A DNA stretch of 64,000 nucleotides. Origin: Bacteroidota bacterium. Lineage in GTDB: Bacteria > Bacteroidota > Bacteroidia > Flavobacteriales > Flavobacteriaceae. Of the stretch, positions 58,441 to 64,000 are shown piece by piece. Each line of letters opens with the position of its first letter. Within the stretch, counting starts at the first letter, position 1. Both the position numbers and the translations under genes were made by a program. The stretch lies in the NCBI GenBank assembly GCA_023386585.1, contig JAEWJM010000003.1, positions 186,001-250,000 of the forward strand. Direction: 5' to 3'. A model generated the notes under the pieces. It saw only the letters and a program-made list of their open reading frames with translations, searched no databases and was not told the DNA's origin.

Positions 58441-59795
58441 GCGTTTTCCAATGTGACCGTGTGCGGCTCTCTTTCCACAGCGGAGACGGCTTCTCCGTAC
58501 AAATCGAATTCGGTGGCATCGGTTATCTTGACAAAAACAAATTCACCAGTCTTCAAATATTGTTTGGTTGCGTCGATCAGCACTTCATTATCCACATCGG
58601 GACTGTCAAATTCGGAGCGCGCGACAAAATGGGTTCCTTCTTTTCGATCGACGACACATTTGTAAATTTTGCCGATTTTTTCCTGGTTTAGTTCCCACGA
58701 AATCTGGGACTGGATTTCCATGATCTCATTGGCGCGCTGTTGCTTCACTTCGGCCGGCACATCGTCTTCCAAAAGGTAGGCATGTGTATTTTCTTCATGC
58801 GAATAAGCAAAACAGCCGAGGCGTTCGAAACGCATTTCCTGAACCCATTCCTTTAAGATGTTGAAGTCTTCCTCCGTCTCGCCCGGATAACCCACGATAA
58901 GCGTCGTTCGGATTGCCATTCCCGGAACGGCTTCCCTGAAGTCGCGAAGCAGCTTGGTTGTTTTCGCTTGCGTTGTACCGCGGCGCATCGATTTTAGGAT
59001 ATTATCTGAAATGTGCTGCAGCGGTATGTCGAGATAGTTGCAAATCTTTGGCTCGCGGCGCATCAGTTCAAGCACATCCATCGGGAACCCGGTTGGGAAC
59101 GCATAATGAAGCCTGATCCATTCAATGCCATCCACTTTGACCAATTCGGAAAGAAGTTCTGCAAGATTGCGCTTTTTGTATAAGTCGAGTCCGTAATAAG
59201 TCAGATCCTGCGCGATCAATATCAGCTCTTTCACACCATTTTTTGCAAGTCCTTCCGCTTCCTTTACCAATTTTTCGATCGGTTGTGACACGTGTTTGCC
59301 GCGCATCAATGGAATTGCACAAAAGCTGCATGGTCGATCGCATCCTTCGGCAATCTTTAAATACGCGTAATTTTTTGGCGTGGTCGTAAGCCTTTCGCCC
59401 AAAAGTTCGTGTTTGTAATCGGCACCTAGTGCTTTAAGCAAAAGCGGAAGTTCAGTAGTCCCAAAATATTGGTCGACGTTTGGAATTTCTTTTTCAAGAT
59501 CCGGGCGATACCGTTCCGAAAGGCAGCCGGTAACAAAGACTTTATCAACCTCGCCACGCTGTTTTTTATCGGCATATTCCAAAATCATGTTTACGCTTTC
59601 AGCCTTTGCGTTGTCGATAAAACCACAGGTATTGATTACGATAACGTTTCCTTCTTCGTGTTGTGCCGCTTCGTGGGTGACCTCTTTTCCGCTGGCGCGG
59701 AGTTGTCCCATAAGCACTTCACTGTCGTAAACGTTTTTCGAACAACCAAGTGTTATTACATTAATCTTATTTTTCTTTATCGATCTGGTTCTCAT
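58437..59795 (-). CDS. rimO: Ribosomal protein S12 methylthiotransferase RimO
   Basis: 452 residues from the ATG at 59795 (MRTRSIKKNKINVITLGCSKNV). N-terminal UPF0004 domain with three cysteines (LGCSKN, INTCGFID, VTGCLSE) for the auxiliary cluster, radical SAM core with CDRPCSFC (CX3CX2C), then the C-terminal TRAM domain (IGKIYKCVVDRKEGTHFVARSEFDSPDVDNEV). Adds a methylthio group to Asp89 of S12. Normal length. The frame extends 9 codons upstream but the MRTRSIKK start is better placed after the -7 box TATTTTTG (59827-59820). Confidence 0.95.
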   Translation of the reverse strand: MRTRSIKKNKINVITLGCSKNVYDSEVLMGQLRASGKEVTHEAAQHEEGNVIVINTCGFIDNAKAESVNMILEYADKKQRGEVDKVFVTGCLSERYRPDLEKEIPNVDQYFGTTELPLLLKALGADYKHELLGERLTTTPKNYAYLKIAEGCDRPCSFCAIPLMRGKHVSQPIEKLVKEAEGLAKNGVKELILIAQDLTYYGLDLYKKRNLAELLSELVKVDGIEWIRLHYAFPTGFPMDVLELMRREPKICNYLDIPLQHISDNILKSMRRGTTQAKTTKLLRDFREAVPGMAIRTTLIVGYPGETEEDFNILKEWVQEMRFERLGCFAYSHEENTHAYLLEDDVPAEVKQQRANEIMEIQSQISWELNQEKIGKIYKCVVDRKEGTHFVARSEFDSPDVDNEVLIDATKQYLKTGEFVFVKITDATEFDLYGEAVSAVEREPHTVTLENA

Positions 59796-59877
59796 GAGGC
59801 TGAAAAAAAATTGGAGGCGCAAAAATACGCTTTTTCTGAAGCGAATTTCCGATTTGGTGCGGATTTATGATTAAATT

Positions 59878-59902
59878 AAAAAGCCACCTGTTGGTGGCCT
59901 TT
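59878..59902 (-). terminator. Terminator of the OmpP1/FadL gene
   Basis: AAAGCCACC-TGTT-GGTGGCCTTT stem with a T-run on the minus strand, just after the stop. Confidence 0.7.
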
Positions 59903-59903
59903 G

Positions 59904-61403
59904 TTAAAGTTCGAATAGAACCGTCAGTGATATGTTATTGTTGACGGAACTTATGTTTGGCGCATCGGTAAAGCCTTGAGAGAAAAAAGGCTGTTGCAGA
60001 TCCCTTTTTGCGTAAGTATAGGATAAATCTGTTTTAATATGGCCAAAGTTGTATCCGAGACCGCCGGAAATGCTGTTAAGATCTCCCATGATATCTTTGT
60101 TTTTGTACGGACTCTGATCCATTCGGTAACCGGCGCGTACGCTCCATTGCTTAATGCGATGTTCGGCACCGATTCGGAGTTCGCTTGCGGTACTCAGGAC
60201 TGCTGAGAGGTCGCGGTTGACATTGATAAAGTCATTCTCGGGCCCGAATTGAGTGTTGCCATAATCTTTAAACGAGTAGTCGATGCTGATGAGACTTGAC
60301 TTTCCGAAAACGTAAGCAAAACTGCCTGTCCATTTGCCCGGCGTTTGCAATTTGTATTGGTCATATACGAGGACCACATTTGGATCGACCAATGTTGTGG
60401 TGGATTGTTGGGTTTCGGCGTCTACCCATACACTGGAAATGTTTTGTTGCAACTCGTCGTTCAATTGGTACCAGGTCGGAGATTGATAAGAAACCCCTAA
60501 ACGAAGTGCTTCGGTAGCTTTTACGATTGCGCCAAGCTGAAAGGAAAAGCCGGATCCGTAGGTATAAAGTTCATTGTTAAATCTAAGCCGTTGTACGCCT
60601 GCAGTCGGATCATTTGCGTTCTGTTCGTAAAAACTTGTTGCCTGGCGATAATCTGTAAAATGTGAGTTGACGTTCAATCCGAGGTAGAGCCTGTCTTTGT
60701 ACGAGGCTGCAGCGTTAAAGGAAAGTTTTCCGTTGTATCCAGTCGATACAAATGTATTTTCCTGCTGGTAAGTTCCGGATGGAACATTGGTTACATAGGC
60801 AGTGTTTGAGCCTTCGTCAACAGCCGGATTGATCAGGTACGCGTTGTAACCCAGGAAAGCCTGTCCTTCGCCATAGCCTAATTCTTCGTAATAATAGTTC
60901 TGCAAAGTGCTGAGTGCAACTCCACCATTCTGATTTGCATAACTGAGGAAGTAGTTTGCGACAGAGTTTGTTGGATTTACGCCTGCAGAAAATGCGGTAT
61001 TATCAAAATTATTTGCGTTGTCGTAGTTTACGCTGAGCGCGATTTTTCGCCAGTCGTTTTTTTCTTCATTGTTCTTGAAAACAAATACGAAACCCGCTTG
61101 GTTAAGGTCGAAAGTGTAATCGTTATCGGTAGTTCTCGTACCAAAATAATCCGATTTGTTTTGGGTGTTGAAGCTGCTGAGTGTAAGTCCAGCCTGATTA
61201 TTCGTATAAATCGCCGATCCGGCAGGGTTTACATTTATCGCAGACAAATCGCCGCCTAATGCGCCAAAGGCACCCGACATGGCCCGAAAGCGGGCCGTTC
61301 CGTTCAGATTTTCCTGGGCGTAACGCACGGCATCTGAAATTTCCTGTCCGGAAACTGTGGCGACGGAAATTACTGTTAATAAGGTAAATAGTACTTTTTT
61401 CAT
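59904..61403 (-). CDS. OmpP1/FadL-family outer membrane transport protein
   Basis: 499 residues. Signal peptide MKKVLFTLLTVISVATVSGQ, then the FadL-like plug start (FRAMSGAFGALGGDLSAINVNPAGSAIY) and about 14 outer membrane strands ending in a hydrophobic final strand with Leu/Phe-Glu-Leu (ISLTVLFEL). FadL porins take up long-chain fatty acids and other hydrophobic compounds; in Bacteroidota the family also includes T9SS-linked proteins. The exact substrate is not predictable. The upstream 73 nt hold no clear promoter. Confidence 0.88.
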   Translation of the reverse strand: MKKVLFTLLTVISVATVSGQEISDAVRYAQENLNGTARFRAMSGAFGALGGDLSAINVNPAGSAIYTNNQAGLTLSSFNTQNKSDYFGTRTTDNDYTFDLNQAGFVFVFKNNEEKNDWRKIALSVNYDNANNFDNTAFSAGVNPTNSVANYFLSYANQNGGVALSTLQNYYYEELGYGEGQAFLGYNAYLINPAVDEGSNTAYVTNVPSGTYQQENTFVSTGYNGKLSFNAAASYKDRLYLGLNVNSHFTDYRQATSFYEQNANDPTAGVQRLRFNNELYTYGSGFSFQLGAIVKATEALRLGVSYQSPTWYQLNDELQQNISSVWVDAETQQSTTTLVDPNVVLVYDQYKLQTPGKWTGSFAYVFGKSSLISIDYSFKDYGNTQFGPENDFINVNRDLSAVLSTASELRIGAEHRIKQWSVRAGYRMDQSPYKNKDIMGDLNSISGGLGYNFGHIKTDLSYTYAKRDLQQPFFSQGFTDAPNISSVNNNISLTVLFEL

Positions 61404-61476
61404 AGTTTGGTAAATTGATAATTAAAAAAATACCTACAAAAGTGGAAGCCACTTCTATAGGTATTAATTTTTGCAT

Positions 61477-62343
61477 TTATCTGCGTCCGCCGCCGCTTCT
61501 TGTTCCGCCGCCATAACTTCCGCCTGAGCGCGATCCTCCACTGTTTACATTTGGCGAATACGATCTTGTTGGAGTGGATTGCGAACGAACTCCGTTATTT
61601 TGTTGTGAAGAACGTGGAGTACCTGTCGATTCGATTCTTGGCGTACTTGTTCTTGGTGTGGTGCTGTATGTGCTGCGTGGCGTTCCGTTATTATAGGTTC
61701 TCACACCATTTGTCGTCGCTCGTCTTGTGGGAACGTATCGTGTCGTGTTTTCACCCCGTAGTCCGCCATTGTATGAAGCGTTTCTGCGTCTTGGTTGATG
61801 AACATAGTAGTGAGGATAATAATGGTTGCCGTAATAATTGTAGTATGATGCATAATATGGCGCATAATAACTATTCCAGTAACCTCCGTAGTACGGATAT
61901 GTACTCCATCCGATGCCCCACGATGGAGTGTACCAGGAATTCCATCCCCAATAAGGGCCGTACCAGTAGGTGTTCCAGTAATTGTAGCCCCAATTATTTC
62001 CGTAAACATTAACTGTTACATGATCGGATTCACTTCCCCAACCGGAATAACCGTTTGAATAGCCTTCGCCCGAAGGTTGGTCTGAAGTATTGTAGCTGTC
62101 GACATCTGTAAAAATTTCGACGTTATCATTTTGCAATGAGCCGAAATAATCTTTGTATTGATTTGTCTGTGAACTTTCCGATTTTGCTCTTGAGCTATCA
62201 GCAGATGCCGACTCGCCATATATTCCATCACGATCGTAATAGGAGCTGTTTTGGTAAGAACCACATGAGACGACTACAAATGCAAAAAGTCCTATCAATG
62301 ACTTGATGGACTTCGCGCTATTTGAAAAGTATTTAGTTTTCAT
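61477..62343 (-). CDS. Tyr/Trp/Gly/Ser-rich lipoprotein of unknown function
   Basis: 288 residues. Lipoprotein signal ending VVVSC (about Cys27), a polar region (about 28-105), then a striking middle segment (about 106-182) in which Tyr, Trp, Gly, Asn and Ser are nearly all residues (WGYNYWNTYWYGPYWGWNSW, GGYWNSYYAPYYASYYNYYG), followed by a basic Arg/Thr/Ser-rich tail (about 183-288) with GGSRSGGSYGGGTRSGGG. Low complexity but a single open frame with normal start. Similar sequences are sometimes labelled vitellogenin-like in flavobacteria; no function is known. Divergent from proS. Confidence 0.65.
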   Translation of the reverse strand: MKTKYFSNSAKSIKSLIGLFAFVVVSCGSYQNSSYYDRDGIYGESASADSSRAKSESSQTNQYKDYFGSLQNDNVEIFTDVDSYNTSDQPSGEGYSNGYSGWGSESDHVTVNVYGNNWGYNYWNTYWYGPYWGWNSWYTPSWGIGWSTYPYYGGYWNSYYAPYYASYYNYYGNHYYPHYYVHQPRRRNASYNGGLRGENTTRYVPTRRATTNGVRTYNNGTPRSTYSTTPRTSTPRIESTGTPRSSQQNNGVRSQSTPTRSYSPNVNSGGSRSGGSYGGGTRSGGGRR

Positions 62344-62443
62344 GACGATAGCTTTTTTTATTGTTGAACATTACAAATTTAGTTAGTTTTGCCTTGTTTT
62401 AAAGTTAAAAAATGCAAAACAATTTTTGTGCCAAAATAGCATT

Positions 62444-63922
62444 ATGAGCAAGAATCTTACAAGTAGGGAAGCGGATTATTCCAAGTGGTATAACGAGCTG
62501 GTGGTGAAGGCAGATCTCGCTGAAAATTCCGGCGTACGCGGTTGCATGGTGATCAAGCCTTATGGCTATGCGATATGGGAAAAAATGCAGCGTGAACTTG
62601 ATCGTATGTTCAAGGAAACCGGACATCAGAATGCCTACTTTCCGCTATTTGTGCCGAAAAGTATGTTTGAAGCTGAAGAAAAAAATGCGGAGGGTTTTGC
62701 AAAGGAATGCGCAATTGTAACGCATTACCGCTTAAAAAATGATGAAAGCGCACCAGGGAAATTGATGGTTGATCCAAACGCGAAGCTCGAAGAAGAGTTG
62801 ATCGTTCGGCCAACCAGTGAAGCAATTATCTGGAGCACATACAAGAATTGGGTTCAATCCTATCGCGATTTACCGTTGTTGATCAATCAGTGGGCGAATG
62901 TCGTTCGTTGGGAAATGCGGACCCGATTGTTCTTGCGTACTGCCGAATTTTTGTGGCAGGAAGGGCATACGGCGCACGCTACCCGAAGTGAAGCAATCGC
63001 CGAAGCAGAACAAATGATGAACATTTATGCTGAATTTGCCGAAAATTTCATGGCTATTCCGGTCATCAAAGGCCTGAAGTCGGAAACGGAACGATTTGCA
63101 GGCGCAGAAGAAACGTATTGCATCGAAGCGCTAATGCAGGACGGAAAAGCGCTGCAGGCTGGAACATCGCATTTTCTGGGACAAAATTTCGCAAAGGCGT
63201 TTGACGTCAAGTTTGCCAATTCAGAAGGTAAGCAGGATTACGTTTGGGGCACATCGTGGGGCGTTTCAACGCGTTTGATGGGAGCATTAGTGATGACGCA
63301 TTCCGATGATAAAGGGTTGGTGCTGCCACCGAATCTTGCGCCGATTCAGGTAGTAATCGTTCCAATCCACAAAACTGACGAACAGCTGCTTGCTATTGAT
63401 GCTCGTGCTGGTGAGCTCGTCGCAGGTTTGCAGAAACGTGGCATTTCGGTGAAATACGACAACCGGTCAATACACAAACCGGGATTTAAATTCAACGAAT
63501 ATGAGTTAAAAGGCGTTCCGGTACGTATTGCAATTGGCCCGAACGACCTCGAGAACGGTACTTTTGAAATTGCACGCCGTGATACGTTGACTAAAGAAAC
63601 GATCGCGAAAGATCAGATATTTGATTTTATTGTTGATCTGCTTGAAACAATTCAGCATGATCTTTATCAGAAAGCGCTCGATTACCGAAATACGCACATA
63701 ACTGAAGCGAACTCATTTGAGGAGTTTAAGGAGCTTCTTGAAACCAAAGGTGGCTTTATTTCAGCGCATTGGGACGGAACGGCGGAAACCGAAGAAAAAA
63801 TCAAGGAGCTGACTAAAGCAACAATCAGATGCATCCCGCTTGACCGCGTGGAAGAGCAGGGAAGGTGCGTTCTCACTGGCCGCGAATCAAAAGGAAGGGT
63901 TCTGTTTGCCAAGGCATACTAG
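62444..63922 (+). CDS. proS: Prolyl-tRNA synthetase (type 3, archaeal/eukaryotic-like)
   Basis: 492 residues from MSKNLTSREADYSKWYNELVVKADLAENSGVRG. Class II motifs: KPYGYAIWEKMQRELDRMFKETGHQNAYFP (motif 1), WANVVRWEMRTRLFLRTAEFLWQEGHTAH (motif 2) and GTSWGVSTRLMGALVMTHSD (motif 3). C-terminal anticodon-binding domain and the terminal KAY, with the Tyr that enters the active site in type 3 ProRS. The bacterial editing insertion is absent. A start six codons upstream (62426) is possible. Confidence 0.96.
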   Translation: MSKNLTSREADYSKWYNELVVKADLAENSGVRGCMVIKPYGYAIWEKMQRELDRMFKETGHQNAYFPLFVPKSMFEAEEKNAEGFAKECAIVTHYRLKNDESAPGKLMVDPNAKLEEELIVRPTSEAIIWSTYKNWVQSYRDLPLLINQWANVVRWEMRTRLFLRTAEFLWQEGHTAHATRSEAIAEAEQMMNIYAEFAENFMAIPVIKGLKSETERFAGAEETYCIEALMQDGKALQAGTSHFLGQNFAKAFDVKFANSEGKQDYVWGTSWGVSTRLMGALVMTHSDDKGLVLPPNLAPIQVVIVPIHKTDEQLLAIDARAGELVAGLQKRGISVKYDNRSIHKPGFKFNEYELKGVPVRIAIGPNDLENGTFEIARRDTLTKETIAKDQIFDFIVDLLETIQHDLYQKALDYRNTHITEANSFEEFKELLETKGGFISAHWDGTAETEEKIKELTKATIRCIPLDRVEEQGRCVLTGRESKGRVLFAKAY

Positions 63923-63950
63923 AAATTTTCAAAAAATATTTTGCTGGTTC

Positions 63951-63980
63951 TTGTGCGAATAAAAAATAGTTGTATTTTTG
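63951..63980 (+). promoter_or_regulatory. Promoter of the gene beginning at the window end
   Basis: TTG (63951-63953), 19 nt, TATTTTTG (63973-63980): a full consensus match. An ATG occupies the last 3 nt (63998-64000) and may be the start of the next gene; in flavobacteria proS is often followed by a ribosomal protein gene, but the sequence ends here. Confidence 0.65.
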
Positions 63981-64000
63981 CAACCGCAATACAGCAAATG

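Noticed and set aside
61500..62012. 170-codon plus-strand frame opposite the aromatic-rich lipoprotein
   Set aside because: Cys/His-rich antisense of Tyr/Gly codons, no start context or motif.

Overview
The window looks like chromosomal DNA of a Bacteroidota bacterium of the family Flavobacteriaceae, most likely a Flavobacterium with a moderately high GC content. The reasons are: promoters of the TTG / TAnnTTTG type instead of -35/-10 boxes; few Shine-Dalgarno sequences; a type IX secretion C-terminal signal; DUF2807, DUF2795, DUF4295 and PspC/PadR gene sets; a bacillithiol gene; and paired small and large methylmalonyl-CoA mutase subunits. No phage, transposase or CRISPR array was seen. Almost all of the DNA is ordinary, densely packed core genome in short operons.

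Layout. 1-4159 (minus): udk, a FtsB/DivIC-like protein, then methylmalonyl-CoA mutase small and large subunits (the large one is cut by the window edge). 4470-4700: terminators and tRNA-Pro. 4.8-11.2 kb: trxB, then a minus-strand block with three DUF2807 proteins, a transglutaminase-like protein, a PspC membrane protein and a PadR regulator. 11.5-20.7 kb: DUF4442 protein, epimerase, YceI, grpE-dnaJ, an ABC exporter interrupted by a DUF808 gene, a sigma-54 activator without a DNA-binding domain and a one-lobed DEAD-box-like protein. 20.8-32.7 kb: FAD/Rieske oxidoreductase, ABC-F protein, T9SS cargo, PPK2, outer membrane protein, MATE pump, meaB, FAD-linked oxidase. 32.8-42.6 kb: secA, DUF2795, cobalamin adenosyltransferase, LolD-like ATPase, small proteins, methyltransferase, second ABC-F, Hsp20. 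42.7-64 kb: glycosyltransferase, lipoyl E2 enzyme, hydrolases, Hpt, cinA, rpmB-rpmG-DUF4295, ftsY, a beta-lactamase-fold lipoprotein, DciA-like DUF721, ndk, bshC, a B12-type radical SAM protein, rimO, an OmpP1/FadL porin, an aromatic-rich lipoprotein and proS.

Genes that work together. Mutase subunits (1-3058), the MeaB chaperone GTPase (29442-30542) and the PduO-type adenosyltransferase (36613-37185) together supply, protect and use adenosylcobalamin for propionate/methylmalonyl-CoA metabolism, although they lie in three separate operons. GrpE/DnaJ, Hsp20, SecA/FtsY and the small ribosomal proteins form the protein-synthesis and protein-quality set.

The least ordinary signals lie between the genes. 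First, a family of imperfect palindromic repeats with shared arms (TAGCCCCGAT... / ...AGCGGAAAGCGGGA) occurs eight times, each copy with a different self-complementary core. Second, heptanucleotide tandem arrays occur at five places with four different units. Third, a promoter-hairpin-terminator cassette downstream of dnaJ may encode a small RNA. Fourth, several promoters sit only 4-8 nt before the start codon. The most unusual protein feature is a CX4CX2C cluster motif in the radical SAM protein beside bshC. All assignments come from reading the sequence; no database search was possible.
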